From contig JBJFFE010000054.1 in the NCBI GenBank assembly GCA_051891435.1, forward strand, positions 1 to 40,515: a DNA stretch of 40,515 nucleotides, given 5' to 3'. Below are positions 1-7,895 of the stretch, one piece after another (position 1 is the first letter of the stretch; each line of letters begins with the position of its first letter). Under the pieces are notes generated by a model that was not told the DNA's origin, ran no database searches, and was given only the letters and a program-made list of their open reading frames with translations. Source of the DNA: UMGS1933 sp051891435 (GTDB lineage Bacteria; Bacillota; Clostridia; TANB77; CAG-508). The position numbers and the translations under genes are program-made.

Positions 1-50
1 GCTGTCGAGATTTGACTTTTAAAAAAATATACAAAACGGCTGAGGTTATA
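1..50. repeat. Dispersed repeat, copy at left window end
   Basis: A segment starting GCTGTC and ending in ATATACAAAACGGCTGA plus an AT tail recurs in the same orientation at 40459-40508, at the other end of the window. The shared core AATATACAAAACGGCTGA is identical. It lies outside genes. Contig ends falling in a multi-copy repeat would explain why both ends carry it. Confidence 0.7.
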
Positions 51-99
51 TATGCACCCTTCGCGCTACTCTATATGAATAAATTAATTACATAGAAAT

Positions 100-250
100 A
101 AAGTAGCCAAACGCAGGGGTTTTATATATTTTATTTTTGGAACGACTCCGGGGTGACCGCCGTAGAAAATGTTTGAGCGAAGCGAATTACATTTTCTAGG
201 ATGGGGCAGTGAAAAAAATAAAATATAAAAACCCCGACGAGATTTGGCGG
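100..250. repeat. 150-bp structured dispersed repeat, copy 1
   Basis: This segment is nearly identical to 13275-13424. Outer arms GGGGTTTTATATATTTTATT and AATAAAATATAAAAACCCC can pair. Inside are a GGA(A/G)CGACTCC mini-hairpin, a GGGGTGACCGCC segment and the inverted repeat TAGAAAATGT/ACATTTTCTA around a loop rich in GCGAAGCGAA. The outer arms differ between copies but stay complementary, so folding seems to be under selection. It may be a MITE-like element or a structured RNA. I cannot assign it to a named family. Confidence 0.75.
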
Positions 251-298
251 TCGTCTTTTACCAATTGTAATAAATAAATTATCCCTACAAATTACAAT

Positions 299-327
299 TT
301 GTAAAATCCATTATAATATGATAAAAT
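299..327 (+). promoter_or_regulatory. Putative promoter of trmL
   Basis: TTGTAA (299-304), a 17-nt spacer and TAAAAT (322-327) sit 33 nt before the trmL start. Just upstream, 274-298 holds a perfect AATTGTAAT/ATTACAATT inverted repeat. Confidence 0.5.
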
Positions 328-360
328 ATATACTAAATAGTAGAGAAAAGGAGATAAACA

Positions 361-861
361 ATGAAAATACATATAGTTTTAGTAGAACCAGAAATACCTC
401 AAAATACAGGAAATATTGCAAGAACATGTGCGATAATAGGGGCAAAGCTTCATTTAGTAAAACCATTAGGATTTGAAATAAGTGATAAATACTTAAAAAG
501 AGCAGGATTAGATTATTGGGACAAGCTTGATATTGAAGAACATGAAAATTTAAGTCAATTTTTAGAAGAATACCCAATAGATAAAAATAATATGTATTTT
601 GTAACAACAAAAGGAAAACATTGCTATACAGAAATTAAATATAATGAATTAGATGAAGTGTTCATGCTATTTGGAAAAGAAACAAAGGGATTGCCAGAAA
701 ATTTATTAAAGGATAATTTAGATAATGCAATAAGAATACCAATGAGAGAAAACTTTAGGTCTTTGAATTTATCAAATTCAGTTGCAATAGTTGCATATGA
801 AATGCTAAGACAAAATGAATTTAAAAATTTACAAGAAATAAGTAGTTACTTTGATGATTAA
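361..861 (+). CDS. trmL: tRNA (cytidine(34)-2'-O)-methyltransferase TrmL
   Basis: This SPOUT-class SAM-dependent enzyme 2'-O-methylates the wobble base of tRNA-Leu isoacceptors in the cytoplasm. At 166 residues it has the usual length for TrmL. Family features visible are the N-terminal PEIPQNTGNIARTC segment, the LFGKETKGLP segment that helps form the SAM-binding knot, and the C-terminal IPMRENFRSLNLSNSVAIV motif. AAGGAG lies 8 nt before the ATG. It is followed after 22 nt by the 927-residue gene on the same strand and may be cotranscribed with it. No in-frame CGG codon. Confidence 0.95.
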   Translation: MKIHIVLVEPEIPQNTGNIARTCAIIGAKLHLVKPLGFEISDKYLKRAGLDYWDKLDIEEHENLSQFLEEYPIDKNNMYFVTTKGKHCYTEIKYNELDEVFMLFGKETKGLPENLLKDNLDNAIRIPMRENFRSLNLSNSVAIVAYEMLRQNEFKNLQEISSYFDD

Positions 862-883
862 AAAAGTAAAAAAGGAGTAGAAA

Positions 884-3667
884 ATGAAAGAATCAGAGAT
901 ACAAAGAATGCCCATAGAAAAAATATTTAGTAGATTGGGATTTGCCTTAAATAAAATGGATGTTACTATGGCTATAAACTTGGATGGAGAAAAAGGAAGA
1001 GCTTTAGCAGATAGCTTTAAAACAGGATGCCCTTCGCCAAATGACAGAAATTATAAAGATTATATAGTGAAATTTTTAAAAAATAATGAAAAAGATATAA
1101 ATAAAACTACATTAATAATGCTAATGTTGGAAAATTATTTACAGGAATTAAGAAGATACCAATATAGTGTTAACGCAAGCAGAGAAAACATAAATAAAAT
1201 CAAAGCATTAATTGAAAAAACAAGAGAAATGCTACAAGGAACACAAAAAAGAGTATATAAACTGATTGAAAATAGGGATAAAACAGTACATATAGAAACA
1301 TTAACACCTCAAGAACTAATTAGTGGAAAAAAGGAACAAAAAAACAATGAAAAATTAGTAGAATTAAGAAATAATGGCATAGAAATAGGAGATATAATAT
1401 ATTCTATTATATTAACAGATTTAGGGAATATAATATGTGATAGAGATTTAGGCGATTTAATAAGATATCAAATATTTTTTAATACAGCAATTAGAAAAGG
1501 CAACACAGTAGATATGTCAGATATTGTTGAGACTCAAGAACAAATAGAAAAACTAAAAAGAGAATTGACTTATGCGGAATTATTACCTGAATTGGAAAAG
1601 GGAATTAGAGATAATATAGAGTATATAGATTTTGATAAATTAGTATTATGTAGTGCTTATAGATATATAGAGTACTTAGATCAAGTGAATGATATTAAAA
1701 ACGAAGAACGAATAGAAATAATAAGAAGGTTAAAAGGAATTTCAACATATTTAGAAGGTAAAAGTGTAAAAATAGAAGGAAGAATAGAAAAACTCCAAAC
1801 TCAAGGATATGAAGAAGAATGTGAATATATTGATATTTCATATAGAGTAAAAGATTTAAAAAAAGATATGGAAAAATTGGAAGGGACAACTTATTGGGGA
1901 AAAGCAAAAGTAGCTGAAGTAAAACAGAGATTACTATTAGGGGAGATTTATTTAAGTGATATAGACAGCAATAGATTAGGATTAAGTAAAGAAGAATTAA
2001 AGTTTTTAGCAACAATGAGTGATGAAAATTACTTATATATCATTGAGAATGGTTTGATAGATGTGCAGGAGATACATAAAGTAAATGCAGTTAGAGAAAC
2101 TATATCTAAAGAATGTTTAGCCCAATTAATGGAGCAAGGATATATATATGACAGAGACCTTATAGAACTATATATGCAAGGCAAAGCAAAGTTAGAAGAT
2201 ATTACTGAATTACATGTAAACTTAAGAGATGTTTTCGATGAGGAAGATGTTTATTTAGAATATCAAAAAGAAGATAATGATGAAAGAAAAGCTAGAATTA
2301 CAGCATTATATAACGCAGTAGCTCTTAAAGGAGATGAAGAAAAAGAAAAAAGTAAACAAAGAGTTTTTGATAAATACCTTGATGAAATGAATTGCAAATA
2401 TTTGGAACTATTTATAAATATAGGTACATTGGATTATGAAGATTTATATGGGATTATGTCCGGAAAAGAGTGGATAGAAGCATTCCAAAAAGGTGAGATT
2501 TCAGAAGATTTTTTTGCAAAATTACAAGAGCATAGCTTAATATCCGCAGAGGACATAAAGAAACATGGTAGAACTTTAGATATTGAAATAAGACTTTGGG
2601 AAGAAGGCAAGGTTTCTAGCGAAAAATTTAGTAATTTGGGAATACCTGTAGAAGAGCTACTATTTATGTGTGAACAGGGTAAAATAAAAGGCACAAGAAT
2701 AGGAGAAATTCTTTCTGAAGAGGAACTAAAAAAGTATGAAAGAAAAATAATAAGTAATTATACATATGGAATGTATGACACAATTAGACCAGCTTTGGCA
2801 GCATATAATTCAAATATAATAAATAGAGACAGAACTATTGAAATAATAAAAGCAATGAAAACATCTTCATCACAAATTGATACTTTGTGTGAGCAAGGTT
2901 TACTAGATGGAACTAAGATTGCAGAATTAAGATACAAAGGAGTTTTAAGTAAAGGACAATTTAAGAAATTAAAGGAAAAAGGATTAGTTTCGGATGAACA
3001 AGAAATAGAAGTAGCAAATAATTTAACACCAGAAGAAATGCTAAAAGAGTTAGAAGCAAATGGATGTACTAAAATTGAAAGTATGGAAGAGATTTTAAGT
3101 AAGCTAAGTGTTAAAGGAAAACAAGGGCAACGTATTCAAGGAAACGGAAAAAGTTTTAATAAAAGAATTTTGAATCCTATAAAAAGACATCAAATATTAG
3201 AAATATTAGGTACAGATACAATTGTTTCTACCCCAGAAAATGGATTTAATGGATATCAAGCATTTTTAATTCCAAAATTAGGAATAGCTGTATTAGAAAA
3301 ACTATTTAGAAAAGATAGACAAGGAGAAGTTAAGCAATCTTATGGGGATGCTACATATATTTGTGAAATAGGAAAATATATACAAGTATCGGGGCAGTCT
3401 AAAAGAGAAGTTAGAGATTTTATGAATGTAGAGGGAAGTGCTAATGGAAATGTTACTATAATAAACCATACATCTCAATGGGGAGAGAAACTAATAAAAG
3501 CAATACAAACAGTAAATCCAGGTATTATGATAGAAAAAAATAATGGCGAAATAACTTCAATTTCGAGAGGAGCGACAAATTTAAATATAGATATCAAAGA
3601 GTTGAATAAAATTATAAGCCTTATGAGTAAAGGAGAACTTAGTATAAGTTTGGAGGAATATGAATAG
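884..3667 (+). CDS. Large protein of unknown function with degenerate helical repeats
   Basis: I do not recognise this 927-residue protein. It has no signal peptide or membrane segments and is highly charged. From about residue 370 to 720 there are loosely repeated helical units of the form 'L..L.e.GLI....I.el...G.i': LYIIENGLIDVQEI, LMEQGYIYDRDLIELYMQGK, LQEHSLISAEDI, LCEQGLLDGTKIAELRYKG, LKEKGLVSDEQE. A separate C-terminal domain (about 790-900) has NGFNGYQAFLIPKLG, YGDATYICEIG and an INHTSQWGEKL segment. This domain resembles a C-terminal module in hypothetical proteins of related Clostridia (recollection, not a search). GGAG precedes the ATG, and the stop codon abuts the next gene without a gap, suggesting translational coupling. 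Confidence 0.8.
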   Translation: MKESEIQRMPIEKIFSRLGFALNKMDVTMAINLDGEKGRALADSFKTGCPSPNDRNYKDYIVKFLKNNEKDINKTTLIMLMLENYLQELRRYQYSVNASRENINKIKALIEKTREMLQGTQKRVYKLIENRDKTVHIETLTPQELISGKKEQKNNEKLVELRNNGIEIGDIIYSIILTDLGNIICDRDLGDLIRYQIFFNTAIRKGNTVDMSDIVETQEQIEKLKRELTYAELLPELEKGIRDNIEYIDFDKLVLCSAYRYIEYLDQVNDIKNEERIEIIRRLKGISTYLEGKSVKIEGRIEKLQTQGYEEECEYIDISYRVKDLKKDMEKLEGTTYWGKAKVAEVKQRLLLGEIYLSDIDSNRLGLSKEELKFLATMSDENYLYIIENGLIDVQEIHKVNAVRETISKECLAQLMEQGYIYDRDLIELYMQGKAKLEDITELHVNLRDVFDEEDVYLEYQKEDNDERKARITALYNAVALKGDEEKEKSKQRVFDKYLDEMNCKYLELFINIGTLDYEDLYGIMSGKEWIEAFQKGEISEDFFAKLQEHSLISAEDIKKHGRTLDIEIRLWEEGKVSSEKFSNLGIPVEELLFMCEQGKIKGTRIGEILSEEELKKYERKIISNYTYGMYDTIRPALAAYNSNIINRDRTIEIIKAMKTSSSQIDTLCEQGLLDGTKIAELRYKGVLSKGQFKKLKEKGLVSDEQEIEVANNLTPEEMLKELEANGCTKIESMEEILSKLSVKGKQGQRIQGNGKSFNKRILNPIKRHQILEILGTDTIVSTPENGFNGYQAFLIPKLGIAVLEKLFRKDRQGEVKQSYGDATYICEIGKYIQVSGQSKREVRDFMNVEGSANGNVTIINHTSQWGEKLIKAIQTVNPGIMIEKNNGEITSISRGATNLNIDIKELNKIISLMSKGELSISLEEYE

Positions 3668-4444
3668 ATGAATAACTTAATTAGTAAAATACAAAATGCT
3701 TTTGAAGAACAAAAACAAGGTTTATATGAGGAGATTAGTAGAGACTATAGAGAAAATAAAAATGAAGTAAAATATGCTTTATTAGAAGAAACTCTTAACA
3801 AATTAAAAGATATGAATATTTCTAATAAAGAAGGAAACAAAACAATATTAGCTATATATAATGGTAGCCCATATATAATGCTAGAGATAGTAATTGAGAG
3901 TTTGATATATGGAAATAATATTATTTTAATTACAGAAGGAGAAAAATCCTATACAAGTAATAAGATAGTATCTATCATTCAAGAGATATTAAGAAAAGAA
4001 GAAAAACCACTGATACTAAAAAAATATTTACAAGCTGATTTTGGAAAAATATTAAAAGAAGATAATTTAATAAATAGAATTATATACTTTGGAGATAAAA
4101 GAAAATACAGACAATTAAAACTAAATACAAATATTGAAACAAAGTATAATGGATATGGAAGTATTAATATTTATGTAGATGATGAAGATGAATTTGAAGA
4201 TGCACTCTGTGAAATTGAAGAATATGCTAATTTAAACAATTTGTACATATATAAATTTAGGGAAAATATAAATGAAGCAATTAAGCAAATAAATAAAGAT
4301 GGGAAAAATGATATATGTATTATTTTATCTAACGATGAAGGTAAAATTAATAAATTTAAGCATAAAGTAGATTCAAGCAATATATTTGTAAACGAAATAG
4401 GTCACGAAATAAAACACGAATTACCAGAAGAACTATTTATTTAA
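3668..4444 (+). CDS. Possible degenerate aldehyde dehydrogenase/ProA-fold protein
   Basis: This 258-residue protein starts directly after the stop of the 927-residue gene, so the two are probably coupled. No family is certain. Residues about 58-95 (TILAIYNGSPYIM, then SLIYGNNIILITEG) fit the ALDH pattern 'xPxNxP...AL.aGNtvvlKpse'. Residues about 165-182 (YNGYGSINIYVDDEDEFEDA) resemble 'G.G..h.YVd.dADl..A' of gamma-glutamyl phosphate reductase. Residues about 205-250 (EAIKQIN, then KHKVDSSNIFVNEIG) resemble the C-terminal part. The region that should carry the catalytic cysteine is missing, and the protein is about 150-200 residues short. If the similarity is real, it is a non-catalytic relative. 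The function is unknown. Confidence 0.55.
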   Translation: MNNLISKIQNAFEEQKQGLYEEISRDYRENKNEVKYALLEETLNKLKDMNISNKEGNKTILAIYNGSPYIMLEIVIESLIYGNNIILITEGEKSYTSNKIVSIIQEILRKEEKPLILKKYLQADFGKILKEDNLINRIIYFGDKRKYRQLKLNTNIETKYNGYGSINIYVDDEDEFEDALCEIEEYANLNNLYIYKFRENINEAIKQINKDGKNDICIILSNDEGKINKFKHKVDSSNIFVNEIGHEIKHELPEELFI

Positions 4445-4505
4445 AAAACCTTTTATTATCACAAAATTTATGATAAAATATGCAAGAAGAAAAGGATGTG
4501 AGAAA

Positions 4506-4952
4506 ATGCAAGTTATTTTATTACAAGATATAAAAAATGTAGGAAAAAAAGACCAAATTATAAATGCTAATGATGGGTATGCTAGAAATTTTTTATTTCC
4601 AAAGAAATTAGCTGTAGAAGCAACAAAAGATAATTTATTAAAATTGCAAGCAAAACAAGCATCAAATGCACATAAAAAGAATTTAGAAATAGAAGCAAAT
4701 AAAGAATTAGCAAAAAAGATAGAGGGAATTACTTTAGAATTAAGAGTAAGAGCAGGTGCAAAAGGAAAAACCTTCGGAGGAATAACAACTAAAGAAATTG
4801 CAGAAGGATTAAAAAAACAATACAAAATTGATATAGATAAAAAGAAAATTGCACTAAAAGAAACAATTAAAACAATTGGAAGATTTGCAGTAGAAGTAAA
4901 ATTTGGAGACGGAGTAAATGCAAAATTAACTGTTGAAATTAAACCAGAATAA
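4506..4952 (+). CDS. rplI: 50S ribosomal protein L9
   Basis: L9 binds 23S rRNA near the base of the L1 stalk. The start at 4506 gives 148 residues, the family norm, and follows AGGATGTGAG. An upstream ATG at 4470 would add 12 residues with no good ribosome binding site. The N-terminal MQVILLQDIKNVGKKDQIIN, the GYARNFLFPKKLA motif, the long central helix and the C-terminal domain starting near LELRVRAGAKGKTFGGIT are all present. dnaB follows 13 nt downstream, the usual rplI-dnaB pairing. The gdpP that often precedes rplI in Firmicutes lies 33 kb away here. Confidence 0.97.
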   Translation: MQVILLQDIKNVGKKDQIINANDGYARNFLFPKKLAVEATKDNLLKLQAKQASNAHKKNLEIEANKELAKKIEGITLELRVRAGAKGKTFGGITTKEIAEGLKKQYKIDIDKKKIALKETIKTIGRFAVEVKFGDGVNAKLTVEIKPE

Positions 4953-4965
4953 AGGGGAGAAAAGA

Positions 4966-6297
4966 ATGGAAGTTGGAAAAATCCCACCACATGATACAGA
5001 AGCAGAACAAGCGGTATTAGGAAGTATGCTAACAGATCAAGATGCAGTGCTAGATGCAATAGAAGTACTAAAACCAGAAGACTTTTACAGAGATGATAAC
5101 AAATACATATATGAAGCAATAGTAAATTTATATAATAAAGCAGAGCCTATAGATATAATAACAGTAAAATCAGAACTTATTTCAATGGGAAAATTTGAGG
5201 TTGTTGGAGGATTCGAATATTTAGGAGTTTTACCAGACAAAGTGCCACTAGCTGCTAATGCTGAAAGATATATAAAAATCGTTGAAGAAAAATCACTACT
5301 TAGACAGCTTATAAAAGCATCAAATGAGCTTATAGATTTAGGTTATGCCCAAAATGAAGAAGTAGAAACAATAATGGATCAAGCAGAAAAAAAAATTTTT
5401 GATATAATGCAAGGAAAAAATCAAAAAGGATTTTCTGTAATAAAAGATGTATTAATAGAAAGTTTTGCGGAAATAGAAAAATTATATAATCAAAAAGAAC
5501 CAATAACAGGTGTGCCAACAGGATTTGCTGATTTAGATTACAAGACAGCAGGTCTTCATAATTCAGATTTAATATTAATTGCTGCAAGACCTGCAATGGG
5601 TAAATCTGCATTTGCATTAAATATCGCAGCGAATGCAGCAATAAATGCAAAAGTCCCAGTAGCAATATTTAACTTAGAAATGTCAAAATCACAATTAGTA
5701 AACAGAATGCTTTGTAGTGAAGCAATGGTAGATAGCAATAAAATAAGAACAGGGAAAATAGAAGAAGATGATTGGACAAAACTTGCAACAGCACTGGGAC
5801 CACTTTCAGAGGCACCAATATATATTGATGATACAGCAGGAATATCAGTAACAGAAATAAGAGCAAAATGTAGAAAATTGAAATTAGAAAAAAATATAGG
5901 CTTAGTTGTAATAGATTATTTACAATTAATACAAGGAAGCGGAAAAAGAAATGCTAGCCGTGAACAAGAAATATCTGAAATAAGTAGATCTTTAAAAATA
6001 CTAGCAAAAGAATTAGATATACCAGTTATTGCTTTATCACAGCTATCAAGAGCAGCAGAGCAACGTGCAGATCATAGACCAATGCTTTCTGACTTACGTG
6101 AATCTGGAGCAATAGAGCAAGATGCTGACATTGTAATGTTTTTATATAGAGATGATTACTATAATCCAGATTCTGAAAAGAAAAATATTGCAGAGGTTAT
6201 TTTAGCAAAACACAGAAGTGGTTCAACAGGAACAGTAGAACTATTATGGATGGGGAATTATACAAAATTTGCAAATATAGAGAGATATAGGGAATAA
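4966..6297 (+). CDS. dnaB: Replicative DNA helicase DnaB/DnaC
   Basis: This hexameric 5'-3' helicase unwinds DNA at the replication fork. The start at 4966 follows AAGGGGAG and gives 443 residues, the normal length. The N-terminal domain begins PPHDTEAEQAVLGSML. The RecA-like domain has Walker A ARPAMGKSAFA (about 207-217), Walker B LVVIDYLQLI, the ALSQLSRAAEQR segment, SDLRESGAIEQDAD and the C-terminal LAKHRSGSTGTVELLW. It has two CGT arginine codons and no in-frame CGG. Confidence 0.97.
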   Translation: MEVGKIPPHDTEAEQAVLGSMLTDQDAVLDAIEVLKPEDFYRDDNKYIYEAIVNLYNKAEPIDIITVKSELISMGKFEVVGGFEYLGVLPDKVPLAANAERYIKIVEEKSLLRQLIKASNELIDLGYAQNEEVETIMDQAEKKIFDIMQGKNQKGFSVIKDVLIESFAEIEKLYNQKEPITGVPTGFADLDYKTAGLHNSDLILIAARPAMGKSAFALNIAANAAINAKVPVAIFNLEMSKSQLVNRMLCSEAMVDSNKIRTGKIEEDDWTKLATALGPLSEAPIYIDDTAGISVTEIRAKCRKLKLEKNIGLVVIDYLQLIQGSGKRNASREQEISEISRSLKILAKELDIPVIALSQLSRAAEQRADHRPMLSDLRESGAIEQDADIVMFLYRDDYYNPDSEKKNIAEVILAKHRSGSTGTVELLWMGNYTKFANIERYRE

Positions 6298-6303
6298 AAG
6301 AAT

Positions 6304-6328
6304 GAGGAGATCTTATAAAGACCTCCTC
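6304..6328. terminator. Hairpin between dnaB and the minus-strand orphan gene
   Basis: GAGGAG...CTCCTC with an inner TCTT/AAGA stem lies between two convergent genes. On the minus strand it is followed by a T-rich run, so it may serve both directions. Confidence 0.6.
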
Positions 6329-6335
6329 AAATGTG

Positions 6336-6551
6336 TTATACCGGCAGAAGCTTTTGCGCTTTGACGATCAACACAGTTTGAACGAGCCGAGGAAGTTCAC
6401 GAAAATACTTGCTTCCCATCACTACTCGTCCATCAGAATTGAGGGCGAATATAATGGTAGAACACTCAAATCCAGAAACTTCCTTTGCTTCGAAGTTGAA
6501 CTGAAGACGACCATAGTCGTCCTCCTGCTTTCCAGTGAATGTAACCTTCAT
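6336..6551 (-). CDS. Small protein of unknown function, GC-richer than surroundings
   Basis: The ATG at 6551 has GGAGG 7 nt upstream, giving a 71-residue product beginning MKVTFTGKQEDDYGRLQ. An in-frame ATG at 6590 lacks such a site. Base and codon use (CTG, GTC, CAG, GCG) differ from neighbours, suggesting acquisition. A consensus promoter lies upstream at 6632-6660. The gene contains one in-frame CGG (6387-6389). Read as triplets, the protein ends LIVKAQKLLPV. Read as the four-base unit CGGC, it would end GSFKLC at a TGA at 6368-6370. I cannot tell which end is real and do not recognise the family. Confidence 0.6.
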   Translation of the reverse strand: MKVTFTGKQEDDYGRLQFNFEAKEVSGFECSTIIFALNSDGRVVMGSKYFRELPRLVQTVLIVKAQKLLPV

Positions 6552-6631
6552 AGGAGTTCCTCCAAAAATTATTTCTTGTTGCCATTCCAAAGGGGTCTCT
6601 GCTAAGAGGAATGATAATACAAGATAAATAT

Positions 6632-6660
6632 ATTATAGCACATTTTTCCGAAATATGCAA
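6632..6660 (-). promoter_or_regulatory. Promoter of the minus-strand orphan gene
   Basis: On the minus strand, TTGCAT, 17 nt and a perfect TATAAT. It lies back to back with the tilS promoter. Confidence 0.7.
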
Positions 6661-6662
6661 AA

Positions 6663-6691
6663 TTGACTAATTTTTAATAAAATGCTATAAT
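6663..6691 (+). promoter_or_regulatory. Promoter of tilS
   Basis: TTGACT (6663-6668), 17 nt and TATAAT (6686-6691), 29 nt before the tilS start. Confidence 0.75.
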
Positions 6692-6720
6692 TTGAATATT
6701 GTTAGAAAAGTGGAGGAAAG

Positions 6721-7770
6721 ATGATTAGAGGAACAAATAAAATTCCAGTAGAAGAACAGGTATATAATTGTATAAAAAAATATAATCTAATAGAAAATGG
6801 AGATAATATTGTAATAGGAGTATCTGGAGGACCAGATTCTATATGCCTGTTACATGTATTAAATTCGTTAAAAGAAAAACTTGGAATAAAAATATATGTA
6901 GCACATATTAACCATATGATAAGAGAAGAAGCAGATTTAGAAACAGAATATGTAGCAGAGTTTTGTAAAGAATTAGGAATAGATTGTTATGTAAAAAAGG
7001 TAGATGTACAAGATTTCGCAAAAACAAATAAAATTGGGACAGAAGAAGCAGGAAGAAATATTAGATATGAATTTTTTGATGAAATTTTAAAAAAAGTTGG
7101 AGCAAATAAGATTGCAACAGCGCATAATAATAATGATAAAGCAGAAACAGTGTTATTAAATATTTTAAGAGGAAGCGGAGCATCGGGTTTAAAAGGAATT
7201 GAGCCAATAAGAGATAATAAATATATAAGACCATTAATTGAAACTAATAGAGAAGATATAGAAGAATATTGTGAACAAAATAATTTAAAACCTAAAATAG
7301 ATAAAACGAATTTGGAAAGCATATATAAAAGAAATAAAATTAGAAATGACTTAATTCCGTATATACAAAAGGAATTTAATCCTAATATTGTAAAGACAAT
7401 AAATAGATTATCAGAGGTTGCAACAGAAGAAAACGAATTTTTAGAAAAAATTGTAGAAGATAAATTTAATGAGATTTGTTTAGAGAAGACCATTGACTGC
7501 CCACAATACGAAGAAAATACCCAAGCACAAATTATTTTCGATTTAGAAAAATTCAATAGTCTAGAATTAGTAATAAAAAGAAGGGTTATACTATATACTA
7601 TTAGGAAGGTAATTGGAAATACAGCTGGTATTGAAAAAGTAAATATAGATGAAATAATTAAATTATGTAAAAACAATATTGGCAATAAATATTTAAAACC
7701 AACTAAAAATATAAAAATTGCCATCAAAAATAAAAAAATTTTTTTTACAGCACAAAACAAGCTTCCGTAG
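6721..7770 (+). CDS. tilS: tRNA(Ile)-lysidine synthase TilS, short form
   Basis: TilS attaches lysine to C34 of the tRNA-Ile that reads AUA, using ATP, and is normally essential. The PP-loop SGGPDS is at residues 35-40, followed by the family segments AHINHMIR, EEAGRNIRYEFF, ATAHNNNDKAETVLLNILRGSG and IRPLIE. GGAGG precedes the ATG. At 349 residues it is over 100 shorter than typical Firmicute TilS. It ends after the middle substrate-binding domain, so the usual C-terminal domain is absent. The following 120 nt show no remnant of that domain, and no CGG explains the end. hpt, which often sits between tilS and ftsH, is absent. Confidence 0.92.
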   Translation: MIRGTNKIPVEEQVYNCIKKYNLIENGDNIVIGVSGGPDSICLLHVLNSLKEKLGIKIYVAHINHMIREEADLETEYVAEFCKELGIDCYVKKVDVQDFAKTNKIGTEEAGRNIRYEFFDEILKKVGANKIATAHNNNDKAETVLLNILRGSGASGLKGIEPIRDNKYIRPLIETNREDIEEYCEQNNLKPKIDKTNLESIYKRNKIRNDLIPYIQKEFNPNIVKTINRLSEVATEENEFLEKIVEDKFNEICLEKTIDCPQYEENTQAQIIFDLEKFNSLELVIKRRVILYTIRKVIGNTAGIEKVNIDEIIKLCKNNIGNKYLKPTKNIKIAIKNKKIFFTAQNKLP

Positions 7771-7821
7771 GCAAAGCCTTGATACAAGCAGAATGTAGCG
7801 AAAAAAGTTTGTGCAAAAGTA

Positions 7822-7850
7822 TTGAAAAAATAAAATGCATATGTTATATA
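7822..7850 (+). promoter_or_regulatory. Putative promoter of ftsH
   Basis: TTGAAA (7822-7827), 17 nt and TATATA (7845-7850), with an overlapping TATAAT at 7849-7854. It lies in the tilS-ftsH gap. Confidence 0.5.
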
Positions 7851-7895
7851 TAATAAAAAGAATTGAAATAAAACAAAAGGAGAAGAGAAAATAAT

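Noticed and set aside
100..250. CRISPR or tRNA-like identity of the 150-bp repeat
   Set aside because: Only two distant copies, no spacers, and the fold does not match a tRNA cloverleaf.
3388..3396. CGG strings inside intact genes as counter-examples (for example GTATCGGGG here)
   Set aside because: In trmL, the 927-residue gene, dnaB, ftsH and others, the CGG strings I checked straddle two codons and are not in-frame CGG.
4433..5119. 228-residue minus-strand open frame over rplI and dnaB
   Set aside because: Leu/Phe-rich shadow of two certain genes.
6987..7787. 266-residue minus-strand open frame opposite tilS
   Set aside because: Shadow of tilS. It lacks family motifs, and tilS has clear ones.
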